Shown in pieces: positions 1 through 11,644 of a stretch of DNA of 64,000 nt. The notes beneath the pieces were generated by a model that worked only from the letters and a program-made list of their open reading frames with translations, was not told the origin of the DNA and searched no databases. Origin of the DNA: Kalaharituber pfeilii. Its lineage: Eukaryota; Ascomycota; Pezizomycetes; Pezizales; Pezizaceae. Numbering within the stretch: position 1 is the first letter of the stretch; each line of letters opens with the position of its first letter. Location of the stretch: positions 124,001 to 188,000 of the forward strand of contig WHUZ01000033.1 of assembly GCA_015179045.1 (NCBI GenBank). The letters run 5' to 3'. A program made the translations under genes and the position numbers.

Positions 1-737
1 AGCTTGTTTCCACCAACCCCAAGCCACCACGGGAAGAACACGCCAATCTCGGCCACAAGCAGTCCAAGTGTTCTGAGCAATCGGCGGGGCACTTCGCCAA
101 TGAGCGGCGTCACCAGCACCACACCATCGATATTACAATCCGGTGGGATGACAGAGTCTCCCCGAGCGATATCGCCTGCACAACCAGATGGAGCAACACG
201 TGCAAAGAGCCCCTCACCCAATTCCAATCCTCGGGAACAAAATACGCACCCCCAATAACTCCCCAGTCAGCCCAGGCATCAAATCCACCAACCAACTTCG
301 GCTCTAGCGGGCCCACATCGCACCCCGTGCACACACGCCAACCCTCCCAACCCTCAAGTCAAGCTCAACCCCAACAGCCGCAACAAGCCGCGCAAGCTCA
401 AATGTCGTACCAGCAGCCACATAAGACCGGCACATCTTCTGGCGCAGCAGGCGGTGGCAGCAACGAGAACCCGAATATCTTTGAAAATGAGCGGGGAATA
501 TGGGATTATGTGAAGGAGCTCGAAAGGAGGATTGTGGACCTGGAAAGCAAGCAGCGGAGTTATGATGCTTTGCTCGCACAGGTGAATCAGCAGAGCTTGG
601 CAGTTGCGGCTGTGGCGGCAAGTGCACAGGTGCGGGTAGCAAATAGCGGCAATAATACTGCGACGGCGGCGACGGCGACAGGGAATGGTAATACCCAAGG
701 TGGTGATGGAACTGAAGCGAGCGGCGCTGGGTCATAA
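1..737 (+). CDS. C-terminal part of a Ser/Pro/Gln-rich coiled-coil protein (5' end outside window)
   Basis: The gene enters from the left edge. From about 1 to 240 the frame starting at base 1 gives a Ser/Pro/Thr-rich stretch of natural composition that stops at 258. From about 230 to the TAA at 735-737 the frame of bases 3, 6, 9 is open and gives a Gln/Pro-rich linker, then NIFENERGIWDYVKELERR, a short coiled-coil-like segment rich in Leu, Lys, Glu and Arg, and an Ala/Asn/Thr/Gly-rich tail. The two parts need an intron or a frameshift between roughly 140 and 250; no convincing splice pair was found. The charged helix before a disordered tail recalls transcription-factor C-termini, but no DNA-binding domain lies in the window and I do not recognise the family. 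The stretch after 737 is T-rich and looks like 3'UTR. Confidence 0.6.
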   Translation, partial: LVSTNPKPPREEHANLGHKQSKCSEQSAGHFANERRHQHHTIDITIRWDDRVSPSDIACTTRWSNTCKEPLTQFQSSGTKYAPPITPQSAQASNPPTNFGSSGPTSHPVHTRQPSQPSSQAQPQQPQQAAQAQMSYQQPHKTGTSSGAAGGGSNENPNIFENERGIWDYVKELERRIVDLESKQRSYDALLAQVNQQSLAVAAVAASAQVRVANSGNNTATAATATGNGNTQGGDGTEASGAGS

Positions 738-1420
738 CGTGGTCTGATACCCAGGCCACGAGGAACGGATTTCTTTCTCGGTTGTTTCACTTTTCATTTT
801 GAATTGATGTATTTCTTTCTTCCTCCTGTTGGCCTTCCGCTTTCCAATCTATGACCTATCCACTTCCACCCTTTCGGCTGTTGCGTGTGAGGCTATGTTG
901 ATTCTGTATTTTTGTTTTTTTCATGTAAACGATCGAGGGATTTCTGTTGGCGAGGGTTAAGTGTGTGTTACGAATACTACGGCTGTCTTATGTCTTCTTA
1001 GTTTTTACATTTTATTTACCCTGCGGGCTGTTTTTGCAAAGTTCTTTGCGCGTGGAATTGACGAGGTTATACAAGCAAGATACATGAGTGCAGGGGAAAG
1101 ATGCTCCTGTTTGTGGGATGGACGATACATAGGCACCTAAGTATGTACCAAGATGGGCTACTGGCTTACTCGGCTTCCACATGCCATTTGCGAGGGAATA
1201 AACTCCAAGAATTTTTATAGGAAATTTTTAGGGAAACTGGAAATTATATCGCTATCATTTTTTCTTTCTTTTCTTTTCTTTCTTTTTTTCTTTTTTCTTT
1301 TTTCTTTTTTTTTTTTGCTTTCCACAATTTAAATTTATCTTTTTACTGCCCCTCTCACCCCCCAATTTCACACCTACCCTCTTCTCTCTCCTTCTCTGGT
1401 CTCCACTTGTCTTCCTTAAT

Positions 1421-1451
<31 letters not shown>

Positions 1452-4400
1452 GGCAATGAACTATTTTTGGGTGTTTTGCCCAGTGGTATACGGTATAGCA
1501 CTTTTTTTTTCTTAGGTTTTTTTCCCCTAGTTTTTTAGTAACGTATTTAACGGTATCCCTTTTTCGATTCTTTTTGATTATCACTCGATCAATCCTGATG
1601 TGTGCTGTGGTTTACGTATGTTATGTGTTTTTGTGCCCCCCCATTTCCCCTCTTCCCGACTATTGTTTTGACCCAGGATTTCTCCAGCTTTCTTCACTTT
1701 GCTTGGGTTTACTTGAGAACAACGGATCTGCTTTTTGGGGATGAATTGGAAGTAAGCGCCAACGCAATCCCGCATAAGGCGAGGGGTTTGTAAGTTGGGC
1801 CGAGAATGGAGCTACGGAAGGGGGATGGATGGGTGATACGATGATCAATTGCTGGCGATACGCAAAAAAGAGTAGTGTGATCAAAGGAAGAGGGAGGGGA
1901 GGTGGGAGATGGGAGGAAAAAATATCCATAATCTAATTTTCTTCATATTTATATATTATTTATATTATTTACTTCTTTTTCTTTTTCCCCTTTCTTTTGA
2001 GATATTGCTTTTTTTTTCTTTTCTCTTTTTTTAAATCTATTTAACTCAAGCTTACACACAAAACAATGTGTATGTTCAAGGTTATGGCATGTATGTATGT
2101 AGTTCCTTTTTGTTTCCCCCCTCATGTTTTTGAAAAAAAGAATTTTAAAAGAAAAAAAAAAAAAAAATAAAAGCATATGAACAAATGAAAATAAAAAACA
2201 AAAAACAAAATAAAAACATTGATTGAAATAAAATATAAATAAAAAATAGTATATAAGAAAGATATATAAAAAAAGTACGTAAATTTTAGAGGTTGTGTCG
2301 TTTTTTTCGTTCGAAAGATACAATACGTCATAAGGTATTTTCAATAATTATCTAATAGGCAGCTATAGAATCATTTTCTTTATTCCAAATATTTTCGAAA
2401 ATAGATATAGCAAAGTTACTTCCCACCAGAGCTCGCCTCTACCGTCTATTGATAATGATATACACCGGCCACCAAACAAGAGGCAATGGTGAGACCTTAC
2501 ATACTTATAGCATTGCTACCGGTGAATTCGGTATCCATAAAGGCATGCTCCTGCCATTTATGAGCTTTCAGATCGCAAATTGCGCGGTACCGGTGTGTAC
2601 CACAATCCCCAAATCCACAAACAGCACTGGGTATCTTGAGTTTTTTTAGAGGTAGCTTTCTGTTTAGTAATTAATTTTTTTTTATTGAACCTAGGGTTTT
2701 TGCAGAACTACTCTTTTCAGAATATTTTGCGTAGTCTCGTAAGCTGACTATTTTTGGCGTCCTTATTCCAGGAAAATATTCTGTAACGTTCTCATTAGTT
2801 TGCGAGCTCGCCTCTACGTGTATACCGCCATTACATATCTGTACCGTTGCCTTAGCTTAGAACTTCGACTTCCTCATAGAGAATAATGTATGAAGATACT
2901 CCTCACCGTTGCTATAACCACTCCTATGCCAGGACTCATTGATACAGCCGCGCTTGCCGACTTTGATGGGAGGGATATAAGTGCCGTATGTTGCCTCCTG
3001 CAGATAGATCTTCGTTCCTCGTTACTGCCTTTGTCAATTGACTCATTTGTCATCCTGTCTCTGCCTTGCATCGCTGCCGAAGTGTCGTCGCTGCTGTACT
3101 TCGTCCCTGTCACATCCTGTCCCTCTACATATCTGTCATCATCGCCCGCTGCCGCGGCCGTCGTCACCTTCTAGGTCGTAAACCAAACCGTGCCTTTCGG
3201 CACGGCCTGTGCTCCCGTGACCTGTGGCGTAGAAAAAAAAGAAAATAAATAAATAAAAGATCTGTGAGATGGTAACGCAATAGAATAGCCAGCTGGCCAA
3301 GTAATGGCCTCGCAAGTGTTGACTGAGATTAGTTGGTAAGCAGGTGGCCAGAGCTGTATGCCCTTGCGATATACTCCAGTAATTCTATCCAATACCATGA
3401 GACTGCTGAAGTAAGATTGGCGTCGCTCGAAGGCGCCATGATATGCTTTGTAAGGAAAGTGTATTAACTGTGTGACATGCGTTTTATGACCTCGAGGTGG
3501 TTTTTAAACCTGCGTTCAATGATGATTTCATGTTCTTCATGCTTGAAAGGTGTGACTCCATATAGTACCTAATGAAGGCCGAATTGGATGCTGTCGAAGC
3601 TGCAAAAGAAGGTAATTGACGGTATGTTCACAAAGGAGAACATGTGCTTCAGCCACCAGAGCAGAACTTTCTATAAGCATTGCAGGAGAGTGAAATGAGG
3701 GCTGTTCTTCATGTCTTGCACTTCGGTTACCCCGGATATGTAGTGTTCGAGAACTTATGGCCAAATGTATTTGATCAACTGTGTGTTTGTTGCAATTTGG
3801 GGAATTAGTCTCATACAAAAGCCTCTAGTGAGACAGTAGTTGCAAGAAAGCATGAGAATTTTTTTTTTTTTTTTCTATACTATTTGTTACAGCCATCTCG
3901 GTCTTAAACACTCCTAAGATGCCTAGTCAGCTACTATGAAATTTACATTGACCAAATATAGGTGATAAAACACGGATAAAAATCAAGAGGAGAGAGAATA
4001 ATTCGAATACACCGAACATTTCTTGCAATATTGAATACCAGAACTTGCAAACACTTCTTCAAGCCAACTTCCAGTCTTTGCCAGTATAAGCCCTGATTTG
4101 CTTGCTTGAACAACCGTAAATGAGGCACTACCATAACCAATTCCACCCCTTCCATTGTTGGGTGGAAAGGCGGAACGATCATCCCGCAGAAGAGGAAATT
4201 TCTATCATCATTGCTTAAAGTAAGCACTGCAGCCTTTCTTGTCAACTTTAGGAGCAGTAGCTTGGCTCTGATGAGTTTGGTACACCGAGAGAGCTATTGT
4301 TAGGGTTCACTGGCATCATCGTCCCTTTAGAAATAGCTCCATTGTTTGGCAAGATACTCTTGCAGCACGCCACACTGTAGCTAGATCCTGGTTACGAGAC

Positions 4401-7188
4401 TAGCTAGATCCATCCTTATAGCATATTGCGAGAGCTTCTGATTCCAGGTCGATAATACTTACCAACAATTTTTCCGGCGAAATTGTGGTAATATTCTCAC
4501 CCTCGCTAGTCGCTATCCGTTGAAATTCTTATAGATCTGAAAAGAGGCCGTTCATTCCATGATATTCGTCTCTGTGAGCCCAGTCCTCTCTCTACCCTTC
4601 ATCAACCCTGACCTTCCCTCAAACGACATTCGCACAGGCATCCAACCAGCGGAGACCCATGGAGTGGTACTGGCGTCATCCAACTTGCCTGCCACCTGTA
4701 GTGGTAAAGGCTCTGGATAATATCAGAAAGTCCTGGGGTGAGGATATGGCCAATCGCAGGGACAACCTCTAAATATCTTCCAATGGCCCATTGAGATTAA
4801 ATGGGATTTCTTGGTGTTTAACCACATGTCCAGCGCTCAATAGGTAGGCACCAGCGGGGCCCTCTTGATTCCTGATCATAGTTTGTTCTGGAGTGGCATA
4901 TACAGCTGTGGAACCCTCACTCGAGCTCTATGACGCTAGTCCTATAGATGAACCGTGGAAAATAGGGTCTTGTATATAGGAGAGGTTTGTTATGGATTCT
5001 TACCAATGAGCTCTATCCCAGTGGCACCTCCATGAATTAGCCGAACTGCTCTTTCATCCAATGAATTTTCAGGACAGCTAGACGTGTTGGAATCAGATTT
5101 GCTAGAATGAGTTTCAAACCTGCCAAAGATCATCACGATTTGTATTTGAACATTGATAATAACTATTTCGATCACCTCCTCGGCAGGTATCACAATGGCT
5201 GGGAAAGCCGAGCACCGAATTTCCATTATCGAAACGGCCGCACAGCACGTAGGTGCAGTTTCTAGCTTTCTTCCTACATCTGACAGAGTTTCCCGCCAGC
5301 TATTATGCTCTGATGTAGATTGGGCAGTAGCAAAAAGGCCGAGGGACGAAGGCCGCATCGAAAATATTCCCATCTTCATGACGAAACATATTATCAAATG
5401 GCTTTAAGGAACTTATGACCATTCTATCATGACTGTGAATCTAATAATTGATGTAAATTACCTCGCAGCATAGAAAGATCATTCTGCCAAACGGTACCTT
5501 ATGGACACAATTGTGGCCAGTCGATTATTGCTCTGAGGTGGTGGCCATGCTTCAGACAAGATCTATATTGTTTGATGCCCCATTCCAAGGCAGAAAGCAG
5601 TAAATTGGACTACTCTGTTTCCATACCTGCCTCATGTACTTCCTCAGCACGTATATGGCTGCAATGTCAATGATATTCGCTTTAGCTTCAGCATGACTTC
5701 TGACGCTATTTAGTCCTCTACTACAGCTCTGAATTGTTCAAGAGAATTTCCCATTATGATCACTTCTTCTGGTGGTTTAGGACGTATCACAACTTGTGCT
5801 TGATTGCGTCAACTCTCCCACACCCCTCGAACTGACTGATGCACACTAGGCTCAAGTAGGAGTATCCAACGTACTTATGTAAGGATTTTAGACTTTGCTA
5901 TATATGCACAGAAATACTAAGACTACGCGTATAGGTCTCCCGTTCCAATTGAAGAAGGAAACCTGCATTGCATACGCTGCAATATTCCCATGCGGGAGCA
6001 AAACGGCCTTACAGAGGCTGCTTTGATTGTGAATCATTCAGGATCTCTGTTCTTGTATCCATAACAGGGCCTTCCATCAGAGCCCGAAATCTATGTACAA
6101 GTCAGGAGGTTATGCAAATAGCGAGGGTGCTTTAAGATTAGCATCCATGCCCAGGTTGGTCCTTCAGTGCAATCCAATGCACTATGTGGATATAGAGTAT
6201 GCAGTTACAGAGGTTCGAACACTATTTGCTGCTGGTTGGGTTGCTGTTCAATAGAGACGAACTTTGAGATGCATATCACAGGGGCATTGACTGCGCGCAG
6301 CTACATAGAACGGGGAAATAGCCGGTTTCACCGTTAGCATCAAGTACACAAGGGCATTCAGAGGTCCCTAGGATCTCCTGTGGAAAGATTCTACAAACTC
6401 AAGATAGGACTCTCATTGACATATTCGATTCGTACATGTGAGGAGGGATATTTATTCGGTGCAACCGACATAGGGCTGGTAGATGTGGGGGTTATGGTCA
6501 ATGGGTATTGTAACTAATCTCATCATACCTCCTAGGGCGGCACACCAGTAATGATATTGGAAAAAGAGAAGAAAAAAAAAAATCAATGGATAATAATGGG
6601 CCCAGTCCAAATTTACGCGTAAGCAACTGGTGCCAGTCTGCTGCTTGCCGTTTTCTCTGAGCTGTATTGTAATGTCAAAAACATCCCATAGTCCGTCCAC
6701 TTGATGTTCAGGGTAGTGTAGATCATGGGTGTCAAGGTAAGGTGGCCCCGGTATGTCAATGTGAGAATATACTAAGTTTTTCATCTCCAATTAGGCAATC
6801 ATTACCATAAAGAGAGTTCGCTGCTTTGATCTTGTTGGTAATATATTTATTGAATCATACATAATTCTATGCTACGGTTGGAGGGTTGGTGCAACCAGAC
6901 TAATTCTATGCACACACCCATCTATCCAAGTTTGGTCTAGATATATGAGATATAAGCAGCATCATGAGCGGCAGGCCTTGATATCAGGCCTTCCAATCTC
7001 CATTCATTAAATATTGTTCGGCCCATCCCAATATGAGTATGCTTCCTATTGACACATTCAACCGCACCAACCGAATCAATTTTGATTTCCTGGAATTTAT
7101 ATCGCTCGTAGTATAATAGTAAATTGGAGCCCTCAACGGTTCGCACAGGCACAAAAGATAATTGATTGTTGCGGAATAGGTAATAGGC
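738..7188. other. 6.4-kb stretch without a convincing gene
   Basis: Open frames here are short, overlap on both strands and have no recognisable domain. 1255-1560 is a T/C-rich strand with long T runs. 1950-2345 is strongly AT-rich with mixed A and T runs, so the lysine- and phenylalanine-rich translations there are composition artefacts. 3189-3206 is a perfect short hairpin. The 12-bp string GCTCGCCTCTAC occurs twice, near 2430 and 2805. I see no tRNA and no TIR element with target duplications. Confidence 0.5.
3189..3206. repeat. Perfect short hairpin
   Basis: CCGTGCC-TTTC-GGCACGG forms a 7-bp stem with a 4-nt loop. It lies in non-coding DNA and is not followed by a clean T run, so its role is unknown. 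Confidence 0.6.
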
Positions 7189-8335
7189 ATGGCTACCCAA
7201 CCGGAGTCCGGTAAGAATCAACTGAAGCCGAACTACGACTGTCGCATCTTTGAAAGCGAATTCTTCAAGATTATCCTTCCCGATGCACAGGTCAGCACCG
7301 CTGAAGACTCGGAACAGAGACCCGCAGAAGGCTCTACCACTGAGAAAAGCCCTGCTGAAGTCTCTGCCGAGAAAAGCCCCTCTACAGCTTCTTCCGATGC
7401 AATCAATACTGCCCCCCCATACCGGAACCACAATTCCACGACTGGTGAGGGGTTAGTCTTTTACATCCACAAGGCACTGCTCGCTTCGCTCTCGCCTGAA
7501 CTTCGCCGCCACACGGATAATGACATGAAAGAGGGGCTAAAAGGGGAGATGGTGCTGAGGGGGGTAGACTTGACAACCATGCAGATGTTTCTGCAGTGGG
7601 CATATACTAAGGATTACACAGTGTATGTTGTGCTTATGCTCCTCGTATAGAACAGATGTGGTCGAAAGGCTCTGGAGATATGAACTGGACTAACAAAAGA
7701 CCTCCCACAGCAACAAAAGCTCGCTCGATTTATTCCTCATCCATACAAAACTATATGTCCTTGGCGACCGCTTCAACGTCACTGCCCTACAAGACGCCGC
7801 CTTCGCATATATTACGGCATCGCTTGCTGCGACGCCCGAAGTCTCCGCGAAAACCGCTCCAAGCGTACTGGCCACCCTGCTGTATGCTCTCGACAATCTC
7901 CCCAGTGCCCAAGACCGCCTTGTGAACTATCTGCTCCGCTATATCGCCTGGGCACTTGACGTACTAGCCTGGCTTCCGGCATTTGCCGAGTTGGCATATG
8001 CCCATCCGGACGTAGTGGTAGGGGTGTGCAAGATTGCCAAGCCGGCATCGGAACCACCTTGGGGTGTGAAGAAGACAGTGGAAGCGAAGGAGACAGCGAA
8101 GACCAAATTCACATGGTGGATAAGCGAGTGCTACGAGTGCAATACTGTAAATGGTTCTTGTGGTAGATCCTATTGTTTCAAATGTAATGAATGTGAATGG
8201 CGTTGGACGGTGGGGACTTCTGAGGCTATGGTGGTAGGAACGCGATTCAGGCCTAAGTCCAGCAGCTGCAATTCTTGTCAAAGCGATAGCATTACAGCAA
8301 TGTGCCAAAATTGTGGGAAAAAACTGAAGTCCTAG
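7189..8335 (+). CDS. BTB/POZ-domain protein with Cys-rich C-terminus (two exons)
   Basis: Exons 7189-7622 and 7711-8335 give 352 aa. The 88-bp intron starts GTATGT, has CTAAC about 20 nt before CCCACAG, and its removal joins frame 1 to frame 2 as DYTV|NKSSLDLFLIHTKLYVLGD. The N-terminal half reads as a fungal BTB domain: YDCRIFESEFFKIILP, an acidic low-complexity insert (about residues 37-85), FYIHKALLASLSPELRR, then MQMFLQWAYTKDY. The second exon carries the usual helical follow-on (LYVLGDRFNVTALQDAAFAY). The last 90 residues have paired cysteines (CYEC, CGRSYCFKCNEC, CNSC, CQNC), possibly a zinc ribbon; such a tail is not standard in fungal BTB proteins. BTB domains mediate dimerisation and Cul3 binding in general; the partner here is unknown. 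No operon-like neighbours. Confidence 0.85.
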
Positions 8336-8862
8336 AGCTGTGGAGTAACTCTTTGATGCATAAGACTACATGGGATGTTAATAAGAAGCTCAAACAATAT
8401 CAAGGTAGGATGATGCTATATCACACGATTCTTGCTAGATAGCTACCGCCCGTTCACAGAACTTCTTCCGAAAATTATTAACACGTAGCTACACCTTTTT
8501 AGATTAGAAATACTCAAATACGAATAACTCATCCTTGAAAATATATATCCGCTCTTTAAACTTACGCAGTGGCAAAACTTTTATGCGGCTCTGCTGTTGG
8601 ATATATATATTTTCCAGCATCGGCATCCCAGTCCAGCTTCGAAGCTACTGTACGATACTTTGAACCAAGGTAGAGCCTCCTGGATTCCCTTTTCAGCTGG
8701 ACCCCTGCGAATTACTATTTCGAATCATTCGCATTTGTATCAGATTGAGATTTAAGCTTTCTCCTAGCCTTGCCTAACTTCTCCTGCTTCTGACCAAACT
8801 CCTACTCCATAAGGCTTATCCCGGCATGCTCGCATTATCGATTTCAGCCTGCACTTTCTCAT

Positions 8863-9783
8863 CTAGCATAAGCCTTTTCCATCCCAAGTACCATTTGTTG
8901 TGCTATCCTTTTGTGTAGTATTCCCAGCCTGCGCATGTTCGTTATAAGCTGGAAGTCGTAGGTAGCAGGGTTTGCAAGATAATTTTGAAACACCAATATG
9001 TGAAAATGCCGGAACGAATGGATGTTGTTTCTCCTCAAGCTCTTTCTCCTTCATAACTGTTATCGATTGCTTATTACCACACGTACCCCGATCCCTTGCG
9101 AGAAAACCTGTCACGGTTTTACTTTTTCTTTCTTGTGTCATATCCCAGATGGTGTTGGTGGCCCTGGAGCTTGCAGTTTCCGCTTCTTTGCAATTACAGC
9201 TTGGCACATAAGCACTAGGGTTTTGGGAGGTCGCAGGAGTTCCAGTTGCTCCAGTGCCTGCTTTCTGAGGCAAGGGCGACCTCCTCTCCTTCTTTGGCCT
9301 TGCAGCCGCATTCTCCTTTCAGAGTGCTGGGGCCGCATAGGTCTCAGCGGGGCGGTCGTGCAGCAAGCTGGATGTTGCTGCATTTCTTGCTACCTTTCAC
9401 GAAAGGGGCGGCGGGATATAGCCTTGGAATGCGCCCTGCTCTGCAATGTCATTCTGCCGCCTTGAACTCTCTTTGCAAGTTGAACTGGGCGTGCGATGGT
9501 GCTGGACAGCACATTCTGCCTGATCATCTCTTCCTCCCGGATACCGTACTGCCGGGGCTGCTGACATTGCCACCTCCTTTCGGGAGTAGCGCAGGCATAG
9601 ACGGGGCATGAACAACTGACTCAGCTCGGCGAAGAAATGAAACCAAGGCGCATTCACAGTGTACTGTTTTAACCAGTCGTTGGATAGATACTTTATCAGA
9701 TTTCTAATTGGGGTTTCCTCCAGTTCGTGGCTGGGGTAAATTTCTTTCCAGAGTTCCTGCCATTCCCGCTTGCTGGCTGCCAC
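8863..9783 (-). CDS. Doubtful minus-strand gene, exon structure unresolved
   Basis: Two minus-strand open stretches have protein-like composition. 9397-9783 begins near KREWQELWKEIYPSHELEE and is rich in Trp, Leu and charged residues. 8863-9273 gives a hydrophilic 136-aa stretch ending CKPCYLRLPAYNEHAQAGN before TAG. They are in different frames and would need at least one intron between about 9270 and 9420. GT and AG dinucleotides are available there but none is clearly preferred. No family is recognised. It could equally be random open reading in GC-balanced DNA. Confidence 0.25.
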
Positions 9784-9920
9784 CTTCCAAACGGAGGGGG
9801 GGTATTTGGTGCTTCGCAGGGGGTGACCTCAAGGGTGGTCAAATATTTTGCGCATCCTACGTGAGAACGCAAAAGCGCAAAGTGTGTAGACATTACAGTG
9901 AAATGTGACGATCTTCTCAA

Positions 9921-11644
9921 TAGCCTGCCGGAGGTGGGTGGATGGCACTAAACTGTCATGGTCAGCCTACGATATATCCTCCACATGACGGATGGATGGG
10001 GACAGAATGCAGGTGCGAAAAAAGAAAAGGAGTAAGCTTATGGTGATCTTTAGAACTCACCACTGTTATCACATTATTAAACCTTCCCCATCCATCTCTC
10101 ACAGGCAGGACGATCACCTAGAATATCCCATATCCACTTCCAAGATATCCTCCTGGCCAGTATTTTTCATGTCGTTTTGTGAAATCTGAGATAACCGTGT
10201 TGGTAGTCCAGGCGAAGCAGAACGTTATGCAGGGGACTTTTCTTCCTCAGTCATGAAGTACATTGATTGGAGGCGAGATTTTCGGGACAACGGAGAGTAC
10301 AGATCAGGTGACTGGATACGAGAATTTCATGCGCATCTATCAAAGCACGGCGGTTATACAGTTCACGTGAGGATATGCTGCCCATGAGCGGCACAGCACA
10401 TCCATTATGCAGCTATTCTGTTATCTATTAGCTGCATAGCTAACTAGATCTTCTTCAGCCAAAATAGTATCTCTTATGCTTTAATTCTTATGAGCACACA
10501 ACTACTTCCCACCGCAACCCTCAAACATGGTTTAATTATTCATTCATATTTATATTTCCAATTATTTGATACATTGATACCGATATCCACATATTTTCTT
10601 TTTTTTTTTTTTTTTTTCCCTCTCTTGGCTAAGCCAATCATTCGATGATGATGATGATGATGATGGGGATCCCAACAGTCAAACTTTCTACCAACGGGCT
10701 AGTTTTCATAGGTGGCATTTTGTGGCTTGGGCTTTTTGACAACGGCGACGAGCCTATTGTATGATCCGATGCGGCATAGATTCCACTGTGATAGAGAACG
10801 TTGGAGAAGGGAGAAGTGGACATAGGCGAGGAGAGGAGATGACTAGTGTGAGGGAAAGAAAACGAGAAGGAAGAGCAGAAGCTAGAAAACGGGGAGGAAG
10901 AAAGGGGAGTAATGAGTGGATATCATCTCGACTGAAACTGCGCAAGATGTTAATGTTCACGGTTACCCTCAACCTATCACAATTGCCTCACCGTATAAAA
11001 AGGGAGAATTCTGAGGGAAATGTGAAAGAAAAAATTTTTTTTCTCGGCCCTATATAATCATGTTCACCCTTTTGAGTTTGTCCCATTTCATGAAAAGCTA
11101 GTCATTATCAAATTCATACCATTCATTTCATATGTTCACAAGAAAATATCGTGATTATCACATCATTATCCAAGCTCATAAACGAAATTCATAGTCCGTC
11201 CCAGTCACAAACAACCAAGCAAAAAGAAAAGCTCATAAACCATAACTCATAAATCCTGGTGCATATGTGTCCTCCTTTTTGTGACATCTCCCTGCTTCCT
11301 ATTGCAACCATTTTCCTTCCCTGAACGCAGGATGCCTAGATACTTATATGTATCTATGCATGTAGGGCCATGTTTTTCCATAAACCTTCTCCAATCCCTC
11401 CCTGTCTCGGTATTTGCTCCAACTTTTGTGATCCTCTTCCTCTTCCGATGCTATAAAGTAACGGTGGAAGAAACAATAATCCAAAATTTACATTTTCCCA
11501 GAAAGCCTAACCGATTCCAGTCCGTCATTGTCAACGTAAGTCATCGGCATGACGAAGTCCATGTCAGTCATATCACCAATTTTGGTATTCTCCCCGTAAT
11601 TTAGAAATATACGCTTCACATCCTTTCCTTACCTCAAAACGCAC
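9921..11644. other. Gene-free stretch with a GAT microsatellite
   Basis: 10600-10617 is a T run and 10642-10664 a (GAT)n/(ATG)n repeat. The remaining open frames are short and of unlikely composition. The part next to 11644 is the expected 3' flank of the minus-strand gene ending at 11645. Confidence 0.4.

Noticed and set aside
1255..1584. Lys/Arg-rich frame on the minus strand
   Set aside because: It is the translation of a T-rich, C/T-only strand and has no protein-like variety.
1949..2344. Phe/Tyr/Lys-rich frames in AT-rich DNA
   Set aside because: Explained by A/T runs; both strands are equally open.
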